From Pelobates cultripes (taxonomy: Eukaryota > Chordata > Amphibia > Anura > Pelobatidae): a DNA stretch of 64,000 nt. Positions 10,755-20,226 of the stretch are shown here, one piece after another (position 1 is the stretch's first letter; each line of letters begins with the position of its first letter). A program made the position numbers and the translations under genes. The notes beneath the pieces were generated by a model. That model was not told the origin of the DNA, made no database searches, and was given only the letters and a program-made list of their open reading frames with translations. Where the stretch lies: the NCBI GenBank assembly GCA_933207985.1, contig OW240913.1, positions 355,063,554-355,127,553 on the forward strand, written 5' to 3'.

Positions 10755-12342
10755 TCTCTGACCCTTCCTTGACCTGTAGGGGTAAAAGAAAGTTACTTGT
10801 CCCCTGTGGAATGGTTATGTCATCAGGAACTTGGATACTTACCGCATATGGGAGTATTTGTCCTGATTTCAGGGCGTTTTCCTCGTGTAGGTATCCACAA
10901 GGATTACCTTTTAACCTTGTCCACAAGTTGGAATTAATCAGGTCAAGGTGTATGGCAAAGCGATGTATGACATCATTGCCAACGTAAACCTGATAGCGAG
11001 GTTCGTCTATCACTAGGAATAAATGTTTAACTGTCTTATTTCCGATGGAAATAGATAGTAAACATTTTGCTATCACATTGTGACTCTCTGATTCGCCATC
11101 CAGATTCTGGATCCACCTGTCATGTGGGGAAGCGTACCTGATCATTTTAGGATTAGCGATCTGCTTTAACAGACTTCTGCTAATATAGCTGTTCTCACTC
11201 TGTAAATCCAGCTTTGCATTCCTACTTCTTCCTAAGTCATTTATTTGAATAGGAAAGAATAGGTTGTTATTAACCCTTTCAATTCTGGCAAGGAATTGAG
11301 CATGACCTGCCAGATCTACAGATTCAACATAGTCCCTGTGGAGAGAAATGGTTAAAACATCACCTTCCAGAGAGACATTCTGGATCCTCTCTGGAGCAAT
11401 TCTTATGGAATGCTCATCTACAGGTGCGATTGCATCATTCACCTGCAGGATAGTCACGTCAGGCGACTGACTATTTCTAAAATGTACCTCTATCGAGTCA
11501 GGTCTTTCTTCTATCACATGGCAGTCACGATCAGATTGAACATGTGATTTCTCATAGGTTATGGGAACCTTAGCTTGTGACCATACAATTCCATTCACAC
11601 AGTCAATAATTGTGTTAAGTCTTCTGAGTATGTCTATACCCAGAATCAGTCGGTCATAGGGGAGATCTACCACTATCACCGGGTGTCTAAAGGTTTTGTT
11701 ACCTATTTTAAACTTTAACCAGGTATTGCCAATAACATGAAGGGCATTTCCTCCTACACTCAACAGAGCATTGGGGAAATCTCTTAGCTTCGGCTTATCC
11801 GTTGCTAAGTCCATTACCTGCTGGAAGTAGGTATTGGATAAGATAGTGGCTTGTGAACCAGTATCTATTAACCCTTTAAAAGGCTGGGGTAGCGAATCCT
11901 GTATTTCTACAGACATGTAGTACCTTCCTTCATGTTCTTCTAATTCACATAAGAATTTAGAATGTGTCAACATATTACTTGTTTTCCATACATTACCGGT
12001 CACAGCAGTAGTTTCTACCTGTACTGAGGAATGCTCAGTCTTACCCACAGGCCCATCCCTTTCAGGAATATCTTGAACTGTCAAGCGGGAACTAGTGGTC
12101 GGCATCTCATGAGTTAACCCTTTCAGGTCTGGATCCTGGAAACTAGTGGTTGCTGGGGCTACTTTAGCCTTTGGCTGAAATGAAAAAACAGAGGAACACG
12201 TTGCGCCTCCTTCACCCGGAAGTGAAGTGACGGTATAGGCAATAGGTTTTCTAACACAACTATTGTTTGTTTGACTGTTAGTACCTGGAAAGGAAACAGG
12301 GTTAGGCATTACATCTACTGATAACCTAGCCTGTTTAGTCAC
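10741..12342 (-). CDS. pro: Retroviral protease ORF with tandem retropepsin-like domains
   Basis: A 533-codon frame, counted from a GTG at 12342 but actually open upstream to the gag frameshift site, so it is made as Gag-Pro. Domain 1 has the active-site DTGSQAT (DTG at 11857-11865, codon 160) and LILGIDIL. Domain 2 repeats the fold about 220 codons later: AKLDLQSENSYIS replaces the active loop, and IGNKTVKHLFLVID...VYVGNDVI matches IGNKTFRHPVIVVD...LILGIDIL of domain 1. Domain 2 lacks DTG, so it cannot supply a catalytic Asp. Each domain is followed by a similar spacer. The first ~100 codons have no recognised domain. It ends at a stop 14 nt inside the RT frame. Confidence 0.85.
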   Translation of the reverse strand: MTKQARLSVDVMPNPVSFPGTNSQTNNSCVRKPIAYTVTSLPGEGGATCSSVFSFQPKAKVAPATTSFQDPDLKGLTHEMPTTSSRLTVQDIPERDGPVGKTEHSSVQVETTAVTGNVWKTSNMLTHSKFLCELEEHEGRYYMSVEIQDSLPQPFKGLIDTGSQATILSNTYFQQVMDLATDKPKLRDFPNALLSVGGNALHVIGNTWLKFKIGNKTFRHPVIVVDLPYDRLILGIDILRRLNTIIDCVNGIVWSQAKVPITYEKSHVQSDRDCHVIEERPDSIEVHFRNSQSPDVTILQVNDAIAPVDEHSIRIAPERIQNVSLEGDVLTISLHRDYVESVDLAGHAQFLARIERVNNNLFFPIQINDLGRSRNAKLDLQSENSYISRSLLKQIANPKMIRYASPHDRWIQNLDGESESHNVIAKCLLSISIGNKTVKHLFLVIDEPRYQVYVGNDVIHRFAIHLDLINSNLWTRLKGNPCGYLHEENALKSGQILPYAVSIQVPDDITIPQGTSNFLLPLQVKEGSEIGKL

Positions 12343-12350
12343 AGTGGCTA

Positions 12351-14423
12351 TTATTGTTGCGGCACCTGTTGTTGTTGCTGCGGTTGCACAGGTAGTTCTG
12401 CAATTGGAGCTATCCCTAAAAAAGGATTTAGAGCAAAGACTTGGTTGATCTTTGTCATTTCCTCCATTAATTTGCCCATCTGGTCTGTCAATTGACCAAC
12501 CTGACGACGCAAATTATTTCCCCCATTGCCGTTTTGTCTTTGCCCATTAGAATTTGGTTGGGATGGCTGAGACTGTTGGGAGTTATTGGAAGCAGATTGG
12601 TTATTTCTGTTTCCATATCTCCTATTTCCCTGAGGATTCCTTCTCCATTGGGAATTGCCTTGGTTCTTATTAACCCAGGGGCGTTTATTCCCATTGGCAT
12701 TGGATTTTTCAGAGTTATTAGAGGAATTTGCAGAATTGCTTCCGGCATTTTCCTGTTTCTGAGGTTTTGGAGTTTTCAAAACCTCGGAATAGGTCCTCTT
12801 TTTCTGTTGGGTTTCTACACCTAACTGAATTTTAGTCTCTGACACCATTTTATCACCAGGTTTCTTAACCTTTGGCTGATTTTCGTCATGTGCATGGTGT
12901 ATAGTATACAATTTCATGCACTGACTGACTAGCCATTCTAATGGCAACTTACAATCGTAATCTCTTGTGAGATTCATTTGTATGTTTACCGGCATGGCAT
13001 GAAAATACAGATCTTTGAAGTCTGTGCTTTCATACCTGGGTTTTCTTTGGGCCACGGAGTATGCATTTTTAAGAATTATTAAAAATTCTCTGGGGCTTTG
13101 ATCTGGACGGCACTTTAAGTTATAAAGCGCCTTCTTTGCAGAGGCAATGGTTTTATACTTACCATATTCCATGATTATTTCATATTTCATCTTGGACCAG
13201 GACATTAACTGTATAGCTTGAAGACTTTCTAGATAAACACGGCACATTGAATCAAAGGTCCATGTAATGAACCATTTCTTATGAATGTCATCATACATGC
13301 CCAATGAATTCATTGCTCTATCATAATTTTCCAGATGTTCAGATATGTTTCCTGAACCTCTAGAAAATTGTGGGACAGTCTCTCTAAGGAATTTGATGAC
13401 CTTTGGCGTTTCATACACAGGCGTCGTTGATTTAGGACCTCTGTTTCTGTGTTTGGGTAAACGTCTATGCGATCTGTCTGCTGAAGAGGAATTAGACCCG
13501 TACAACAGTGCAGATGGCATATCAGTTACATGGCCTTCAGAGTGGATAGTGCAATCACTTTCACTCCCATCACTCTGAGCTTCTTGTTCACTGTCACAAT
13601 TCTGATCAGCATCAGAATTCTGCCAGTGTACAGAACCATGTCTGTTTTCATTCCTATCATCTTGAATTGGACTCTCCCTCTCAAGTTTGGCCAAGACAGC
13701 TTTTTCAAACTGTTCTGCCCAAGATTGCCAAGGTGGCTTGGTAATGTCATGAGATGGGGAATCTTGTTCCACAGGTGATTTTTTAGAATTACTCACACCT
13801 TTACTTACAGACTGTTTTATGAAAACCTGGTTTGGTGTGGGAAAACCATAATAAGGAGGGGATTTACAGATAGTCTTTTCTTGCATTTTTGTGCAACTTT
13901 TTGGCACAGAATGATGACTACCAACCTCACTGTCTAATTTCTGACTCTCCTTTTCATATTCATCCAATTGCATTTTAAGCTGATTTATTTCCTGTGCATA
14001 TTTATCCATCAAAGCTTTCATTTCTTTTTCATGATCAGCCTGACGAGTTTTATGCTCAGCAAGTAAATCTTGGTATTTCCCATTTTGAATGCCCAGATCG
14101 TCACTGTACGTGTCCAATTTGGCATTCAATGACTTGTTTTCATCACACACCTTAAGAAGTGCTGTCATAAAGAAAGGCCAAGAGTGTATTATGTACGCCA
14201 TTTTCCTTTCTATGTTCTTTTGTTCAGCAATTTCTTTAAGATATATGATGATGTGTTCATCAGTTAGAATGGTTTGTTTAGCTTCCCATTCTATGCTTTT
14301 CAACCAAACCTCATAGGTTGCATCATTTTTCATATGTTTATGAATATGAACTAGAGCATGTTTTCTTAGGTCTTCAATTATTTCAGTATTATCTGTTACA
14401 GATTTATCACTGCCACTGGCCAT
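12351..14423 (-). CDS. gag: Retroviral Gag polyprotein
   Basis: 690 codons from the ATG at 14423 (AAAATGGCC, good context); an upstream in-frame ATG at 14489 would add 22 residues rich in Ile/Lys/Asn and is less likely. Residues ~90-165 are a strong coiled coil. A Ser/Asp/Glu-rich linker follows (~215-325). Residues ~340-510 resemble a Ty3/retroviral capsid, with a major-homology-like QSPREFLIILKNAY at 442-455. Residues ~555-640 are Asn/Gln/Arg-rich with RR and RRY motifs and no CCHC knuckle, so RNA binding would rest on basic residues. A short helix and a Gln-rich end follow; the gene ends with tandem TAA TAG. The frame is undamaged although pol and env are broken. Gag would form the particle shell and package RNA. 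Confidence 0.88.
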   Translation of the reverse strand: MASGSDKSVTDNTEIIEDLRKHALVHIHKHMKNDATYEVWLKSIEWEAKQTILTDEHIIIYLKEIAEQKNIERKMAYIIHSWPFFMTALLKVCDENKSLNAKLDTYSDDLGIQNGKYQDLLAEHKTRQADHEKEMKALMDKYAQEINQLKMQLDEYEKESQKLDSEVGSHHSVPKSCTKMQEKTICKSPPYYGFPTPNQVFIKQSVSKGVSNSKKSPVEQDSPSHDITKPPWQSWAEQFEKAVLAKLERESPIQDDRNENRHGSVHWQNSDADQNCDSEQEAQSDGSESDCTIHSEGHVTDMPSALLYGSNSSSADRSHRRLPKHRNRGPKSTTPVYETPKVIKFLRETVPQFSRGSGNISEHLENYDRAMNSLGMYDDIHKKWFITWTFDSMCRVYLESLQAIQLMSWSKMKYEIIMEYGKYKTIASAKKALYNLKCRPDQSPREFLIILKNAYSVAQRKPRYESTDFKDLYFHAMPVNIQMNLTRDYDCKLPLEWLVSQCMKLYTIHHAHDENQPKVKKPGDKMVSETKIQLGVETQQKKRTYSEVLKTPKPQKQENAGSNSANSSNNSEKSNANGNKRPWVNKNQGNSQWRRNPQGNRRYGNRNNQSASNNSQQSQPSQPNSNGQRQNGNGGNNLRRQVGQLTDQMGKLMEEMTKINQVFALNPFLGIAPIAELPVQPQQQQQVPQQ
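12364..12393 (-). promoter_or_regulatory. Candidate stem-loop downstream of frameshift site
   Basis: On the minus strand ACCTGT (12393-12388) pairs perfectly with ACAGGT (12369-12364) across an 18-nt loop. It begins 23 nt after the slippery heptamer, farther than the usual 5-9 nt, so it may be only part of the stimulatory structure or incidental. Confidence 0.3.
12417..12423 (-). promoter_or_regulatory. -1 ribosomal frameshift heptamer T TTT TTA
   Basis: Minus-strand T TTT TTA sits in the gag zero frame (codons CCT TTT TTA GGG) 21 codons before the gag stop. A -1 slip gives a frame with no stop that meets the pro ORF exactly (81 nt to the GTG at 12342, a multiple of three). The heptamer and following GGGA are the same as the well-known HIV-1 gag-pol site. 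Confidence 0.88.
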
Positions 14424-14542
14424 TTTTATTTTTATTTTATTGATCAATCTCAATACAAAACTCTTTTCTATATTAAGATTAAATTGCATGAATTACACCA
14501 ATATTATTATTATATATGAAATACAATTTCAACTTAAACGAT

Positions 14543-14560
14543 CTCAGCACCGTGCCTCCA
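14543..14560 (-). promoter_or_regulatory. Primer-binding site
   Basis: On the minus strand TGGAGGCACGGTGCTGAG starts three bases after the 5' LTR. The initial TGG pairs with a tRNA CCA end. The matching tRNA would end in GTGCCT-CCA with a U discriminator base; tRNA-Thr is the nearest I can recall, but the match is incomplete and the primer is not settled. Confidence 0.7.
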
Positions 14561-14563
14561 ATA

Positions 14564-16225
14564 TGTGGGGATATTTATGGGATAATAATAGTAACAGTGA
14601 GAATTGCCCACTAATTCAATTCTCAGATCCCAAAGAACGTTTATCGTGTTAAGTGGAATGTATTTCATATAAATAATCACAATGTATAAAAATAGATTTT
14701 ATTTATATGACAAATTAATAATAATATTATGCAACATGCATGACAATAATCAATGAATATTCAGTATAAAATTATATGCAATACAAAGAAATGGGTATTA
14801 CGTTTCAATGGCTAAACGGCATTATCTGTCAAGACTTTGACGATTTATGAGGTATCCTTAACACAGACTTAAGTGAAACTTTTCACAGCGAAGAACAGAA
14901 TTCCTCAGAGTGCAGCGTAAGGTCGTAAAGTTTAGCAGACAGTTAGAATAACCCTTTCAATGCTGGCTAGATCTCCTAGGTAGTTAAGATCTATTCTTAT
15001 GTATTTTTAAATAAAATAACATTTAACCCAGTTCATTAGTCATTTTCTTAAAATCATCCAATAAGAGAATTTACCATTATATAAGCAGATTTTTAATTTG
15101 TCTAAAAGATATCTATCTTAATTTAGAGCAAATCAATACACCTGGATAAAAACAGTGGTATGCTAACACGTGATAATATCACATCAATATATAATTATTC
15201 TTAATTCCACCTGCAGAATGGAATGTTTATAACTATATATTCTTAGTTAACTAAGATTTCTTAATATGGAGATCTGACCGTGCTTTATCCAGTCATATAT
15301 AATGCTATTAATACATTTTAATTAATTTAATTTAATTAAATGAAACCAGTATAATTACCAGTTGAGTAGATATTTCATCCGATTGGTAGTCTCAGGAATT
15401 TATTTGGATTTCTCTCTGCATGGAGGTGTTGGTTAGAAAGTCAGTAAATTCTAAGTGTTAGAGTTTTAGGAGTAGAGTGTTAGTCTCAGATGTTGTCCGA
15501 GTTGGAGTCCCCAAACTTCCAATTCCTCTCTCCTCTCCTTTGCATCTGTCCTGCATCTGCCTCCTATTCTCGTATATATCTATCTTCCCTTTGTCTTAAC
15601 TTTTAAAGGGCCAGACTCTCTGTACGTCATCAGTTGATAACCCAATAGAAGCACTAGAGGTGTGGTTATCTTCCAGATCGCAATTTAGGTATTTGGTCTA
15701 TAGAGGGCAGTCTTGTCCCACTAAACATACCTATCCAGGAAAGAGTTAACTTTTCCTGGTGGCTATTTTGACGTCATTTTGGCCTATCTAGATAGTGCCT
15801 AGAACTTAAAATTTCAAAGGGTTTCTTAAATTTTGTCCAGACTATGTGTCTGCAATTCCTGCCATAATTTCTGATATGACAGATCATGAACTAAGTTTAC
15901 CCTTTTCCATACAATGGTACCTTATATATATATAGACAGTTAAATTTTATTATTTAATCTTCTCTGTCACAATTGTCTGGGTTTAGATTTGATTATATTC
16001 CATTAGCATTAGACAGTCTGTCCAACCCCCTTCCTTATCACTTGGCTTGTATATACTATGCATTCCTCAGCTCTGGGAAAGTGGTTAGCTTACAGATAGA
16101 AATATAGTGTCTTTTTGTTAACTTGAAATAACAAAATGGAGTCTGGTCTGTTCAGAGTGACTCAGAATATACACTTTTAGTTTCTATCATAGCACAAAAT
16201 GTCTGCCGATATAAATACCCTGACA
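14564..16225 (-). repeat. 5' LTR of the endogenous retrovirus
   Basis: 1662 bp; on the minus strand it starts TGTCAGGGTATTTATA at 16225 and ends ATATCCCCACA at 14564. It aligns to the 3' LTR throughout. The leader between this LTR and the gag ATG is only about 140 nt, which is short. It should contain promoter, R and U5, but I cannot place the start site; AT-rich TATA-like words are too frequent to choose one. Confidence 0.92.
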
Positions 16226-16384
16226 TTCTTTTCATTCTGATATTTTGTTCCACCACTGTGAGTTCTGGGTTTCCTGACATTTGTAAGAGGCTTTCACATT
16301 CTTCATTTTATAGAAAAACTTTTTTCAGTGTAAGATTACAATTTTTTAAAAAAAATTTTTTAAAGCAATCAATGCTAAAACCAG
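16226..16384. other. Host flank right of provirus
   Basis: Short AT-rich stretch with no gene. It does not repeat the last bases of the left flank. Confidence 0.5.
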
Positions 16385-16528
16385 GGGCGTACCTGGAGCA
16401 TTTGGCACCCGGGGCGGATCCTTTAATAAGAAGACAACTTATTCCCTAGTAAATACAGTTATTAGTGGCTTAAACTACCAGAAACACCCAAAAAAGTTCT
16501 TTAAAACTTTTTTTTTTTAACCAAGATC
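16385..16528 (+). mobile_element. hAT-like element end, cut by assembly gap
   Basis: Starts CAGGGGCGTACCTGGAGCAT, the CAG-GGGCG terminus style seen in other hAT-like elements of this window (26626, and 28489 in reverse). The rest is lost in the run of Ns. Confidence 0.45.
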
Positions 16529-16628
16529 NNNNNNNNNNNNNNNNNNNNNNNNNNNNNNNNNNNNNNNNNNNNNNNNNNNNNNNNNNNNNNNNNNNNNNNN
16601 NNNNNNNNNNNNNNNNNNNNNNNNNNNN
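16529..16628. other. Assembly gap (100 N)
   Basis: Exactly 100 N, the usual placeholder for a gap of unknown size. Sequence may be missing and order across it is not guaranteed. Confidence 0.99.
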
Positions 16629-17845
16629 ACTGACAAAGAAATGATCAGTCTATAATTTTAATGGTAGATGTATTTTAACAGTGAGAGACAGAATAACTCC
16701 AAAAAATCCAGAAAAACGCATGTCAAAAAAGTTATAAATTAATTTGCATGTCAATGAGTGCAATAAGTATTTGACCCCTTCGACTTAGTACTTGGTGGCA
16801 AAACCCTTGTTGGCAATCACAGAGGTCAGACGTTTCTTGTAGTTGGCCACCAGATTTCCACACATCTCAGGAGGGATTTTGTCCCACTCCTCTTTGCAGA
16901 TCCTCTCCAATTCATTAAGGCTTCGAGGCTGATGTTTGGCAACTCGAATCTTCAGCTCCCTCTACAGATTTTCTATGGGATTAAGGTCTTGAGACTGGCT
17001 AGGCCACTCCAGGACCTTAATGTGCTTCTTCTTGAGCAGCTCCTTTGTTGCCTTGGCTGTGTGTTTCGGGTCATTGTCATGCTGGAATACCCATCACAAC
17101 CCATTTTCAATGCCCTGGCTGAGAGAAGGAGGTTCTCATCCCAGGTTTGACGATACATGGCCCCATCCATCGTCCCATTGATGCGGTGCAGTTGTTCTGT
17201 CCCCTTATCAGAAAAACACCCCCAGAGGATAATGTTTCCAGCTCTATGTTTGACGGTGGGGATGGTGTTCTTGGGGTCATAGGCAAATACGGCGAGTTGA
17301 GTTAATGCCAAAGAGCACGATTGTAGTCTCATCTGACCACAACACTTTCACCCAGTTCTCTGAATCCTTCAGAAGTTCTCTGGCAAACTTCAGGCGGGCC
17401 TGTACATGTACTTTTTTGAGCAGGGGGACCTTGCGGGCACTGCAGGATTTCAGTCCTTCACAGCATAGTGTGTTACCAATTGTTTTCTTGGTCCCGACTG
17501 CCTTGAGATCATTAACAAGATCCTGTAGTTCTGGGCTTATTCCTCACCATTCTCATGATCATTGAAACTCCATGAGGTGAGATTTTGCATGGCGCACCAG
17601 ACCGAGGGAGACTGACAGTTATTTTGTGTTTCTTCCATTTGAGAATAATCGCACCAACTGTTGTCACCTTCTCACCAAGCTGCTTGGCGATGGTCTTGTA
17701 GCCCATTCCAGCCTTGTGTTGGTCTACAATCTTGTCCCTGGAATCCTTGGGCAGCTCTTTGGTCTTGGCCATGGTGGAGAGTTTGGAATCTGATTGATTA
17801 ATTGCTTCTGTGGACAGGTGTCTTTTATACAGGTAACGATCGGAG
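16629..17845 (-). pseudogene. Tc1/mariner-family transposase, broken
   Basis: On the minus strand an ATG at 17772 (CCACCATGG) starts [23 protein letters not shown], the helix-turn-helix start of Tc1-like transposases, with the linker [19 protein letters not shown]. The N-terminal frame ends at 17512 by frameshift. Later frames hold more of the protein, including [23 protein letters not shown] (catalytic-core region, about 17280) and the region before a terminal proline-rich part. At least two frameshifts are needed to join them, so it is dead. The subterminal sequence near 16660-16780 (AACAGTGAGAGACAGAATAAC, AGTGCAATAAGTATTTGACC) is the familiar Tc1 end. The left terminus is in the gap and the right terminus is missing where it meets a LINE. 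Confidence 0.85.
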
Positions 17846-19500
17846 ATTTATAGGCCCCCAGGGTGTGATTTATGGGCCCCAAGACAAATAGAAGAGTTAG
17901 ATAATCTACTAGTTGAGGAAATTGCTAAAATGACAATGAATGTGGGAGTTATCATCTTGGGTGTCTTTAATCTTCCTGATGTGAACTGGAAAACCAAAAT
18001 AGCTGCTTGTGCCAGGAGCACACATATTCTAAACTCCCTACTGGGATTGCCTCTAAAACAAGTCATTGAGGAGCCTACTCGTAGAGAGGCCATACTAGAT
18101 TTAGTGTTAACAAATGGAGATTTGGTATCAGATATTACTGTAGGTTATAGTTTAGGATCCAGTGATCATCAGTCAGTGTGGTTTAATATAAGTACAGTGA
18201 CTGAGTCACACCACACAAAAACAAAAGTTTTAGACTTTAGAACAGACTTTTCTAAAATGAGAATGTGTAAATGAGTCATTATCGGACTGGAGCAGTTTAA
18301 TTGGAGTCCAAGAGAAATGGAATTATTTTAAAGTTGCACTGCTGAAGGCAACAGAAAATTGCATTAGGCTTGTCAGTAAAAGCAAAAAAATTAAGACACC
18401 ACTGTGGTACTCCACAGATGTGGCCAAAATAGTAAAAAACAAAAAGTTAGCATTTTGTAATTATAAAAAAAAAAAGAGTGAGGAAGATAGACAGATCTAT
18501 AAGGCTGGGCAGAAAGAGGCTAAGCAAGTTATAAGAGCTTGCAAATCACACACAGAAGAGAAAATAGCACAGTCAGTAAAAAAAAAAAAGGAGACAAAAC
18601 ATTTTTCAGACACAAATGAGAAAAGGAAAGTAAAACAAGGATTAGTTAGATTAGTTAGATTAAAAACAAAAGAAGAAAGGTATGTAGAAGAGGATAAAGG
18701 TCTAGCTGACTGCCTCAATGAATATTTTTGTTCTGTATTTACAGATGAAAATGAAGGAAAGGGGCCTCAGTTAGGAAAAAGGACAAATGAGCCATTTATT
18801 ACATGCGAGTTTACAGAGGAAGAGGTTCTATTTCAACTGTCAAAAGTAAAGACAAATAAGTCATTGGGACCTGATGGAATACACCCAAAGTTATTAAAAG
18901 AGCTTGGTGGTGTACTAGCAAAACCATTAACAGATTTATTTAACCAATCATTGTTAATAGGAGAAGTCTAAGAAGAATGGAAGTTAGCGAATGTTGTGCC
19001 AATTCACAAGAAAGGTAGTAGGGAGGAATCGGGCAACTATAGGCCAGTAAGCCTTATTTCAGTAGTGGAGAAAGTAATGGAAACCATGTTGAAGTATATG
19101 ATTGTTGAAAATCTAAAATCACATGGATTTCAAGATCAGAGACAACATGGGTTTACTTCAATTTTTTTGATTGGGAAACGAGAATAATAGATCAGCAGTA
19201 GACATTGCTTCCCTAGATTTCAGTAAGGCTTTTGACACTGTTGCACATAGAAGGCTTATCAATAAACCGCAATCTTTAAGTTTGGATTCCAATATTGTTG
19301 AACTGGTAAGGCAATTGTGATTCAAAGCATGGTCTTGTCACCAGTGGGGTACCTCAGGGATCTGTACTTGGACTTATTCTCTTTAATAATTTTATTAGTG
19401 ATATTGCAGAAGGTCTTGATGGTAAGGTATGTAATTTCTTTGTCAGTGGGCAAACATTCAAAATCAGCAGGGGATCAAATACACCAGGCAACTGTCCCCA
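17846..19500 (+). pseudogene. CR1-like LINE ORF2 (endonuclease-RT), broken
   Basis: The endonuclease part begins [12 protein letters not shown] and continues IEELDNLLVEEIAKM, LGVFNLPDVNWK (the usual catalytic GDFN Asp is Val here) and LGSSDHQSVWFN. The RT part includes LGPDGIHPKLLKEL, WKLANVVPIHKKGSREESGNYRPVSLIS and LDFSKAFDTVAHRRL (motif A Asp). Frames are broken at about 18270, a stop after GEV (18971), near 19187 and beyond; poly(A) stretches near 18465 and 18580 suggest slippage. The 5' end is lost at the Tc1 junction and the 3' part is degraded after about 19400. Motifs place it in the CR1/L2 group. A second copy of the motif-A region lies at 53841-54085. Confidence 0.85.
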
Positions 19501-20033
19501 AAACTGTGTAGTGTGTGTGCATAATTAGACACCATTACACAAAATTCAGGGCACTAAGATCGTACAGAGAGAACTGAAACACTCTGGTGGCGCAGCCTGC
19601 TTTTTTTGGCAGGTAGCCTATTGTGTATTCATGCCAGACTGACCTGCCAATTTTTCTGGCAAACCTGCCCCCTTTCTGGGCAGGTCTACACCCTTTTTGT
19701 GAAGCCAGTGACGCAATTATCATCATAGGCTCACCCTCTTAACTTGTGCCCACCTGCATCCTCCTTCATGGATTGTCAATGTTGGGGGTACGCTCAGGAA
19801 GCTTTGTCACTGACAGTCTGGCTTGTAAAAAAAATATCATCACTATCATCAACATAACATTACAATAAAATACAAATTTAAAAATATATAAACACTAACA
19901 ATAAAAGTGCAAGGGCTTCACCAATACCGTTCAAAATAACAACAATTTCACCTTTAGATCAGGGGATTTATGCCCCCACATCATGCTGGAATATGATTGG
20001 TTTGGCTGTTTTTATATACATATATATATTTAG
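19501..20033. other. Unassigned sequence with GCAGG inverted motifs
   Basis: The part 19590-19690 contains several CCTGCC/GGCAGG words in both orientations that can form small hairpins. No coding frame or named family recognised. Confidence 0.35.
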
Positions 20034-20045
20034 TAAAGAGACTGT

Positions 20046-20226
20046 CATGGTTCCCATCATAACTTCCAGAGTGCCAGGTGAGGTCAGCAGCAGATTCAAA
20101 CCTGGGTACTCCTGAGGGTGACCTTGGTGCCCCAGGAATGCAGAGTACCCAGGTTCAAATCCGCTGTTGGGCACTCCTGGGGTGACCTTGCCTGGCACTC
20201 CAGAACTTACAGTGGGAACCATGACA
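20046..20226. repeat. Foldback repeat containing tRNA-SINE-like halves
   Basis: The left end CTGTCATGGTTCCCA is mirrored by TGGGAACCATGACAG at the right end, giving about 85-bp arms. Each arm holds a GTTCAAATCC/GATTCAAACC box-B-like motif followed by a GGGCACTCCTGGGGTGACC stretch also found in the minus-strand SINE at 51560-51715. It looks like two SINE-related copies joined head to head. Confidence 0.65.

Larger units (their letters stand above)
3661..16225 (-). mobile_element. Endogenous retrovirus, lokiretrovirus-like, near full length
   Basis: A complete proviral layout on the minus strand: 5' LTR (14564-16225), primer-binding site, gag, pro, pol, env, polypurine tract, 3' LTR (3661-5297). 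LTRs start TGTCAG and end CCACA. The pol domain order is PR-RT-tether-RNase H-IN, the retroviral rather than Ty3 arrangement. Env has a furin site directly before a hydrophobic segment and heptad repeats, unlike gamma-type Env (no CX6CC seen). Gag has no CCHC knuckle. This set points to the lokiretroviruses, a vertebrate lineage described as sister to other retroviruses with Env related to Mononegavirales fusion proteins; the assignment is from recall and needs an RT tree. It is inactive: pol and env are broken. No target duplication is visible (GGCTGC left, TTCTTT right). Confidence 0.9.

Noticed and set aside
14424..14489. Upstream in-frame ATG of gag
   Set aside because: The following 22 residues are low-complexity Lys/Ile/Asn, and the downstream ATG has the better context, so gag was started at 14423.
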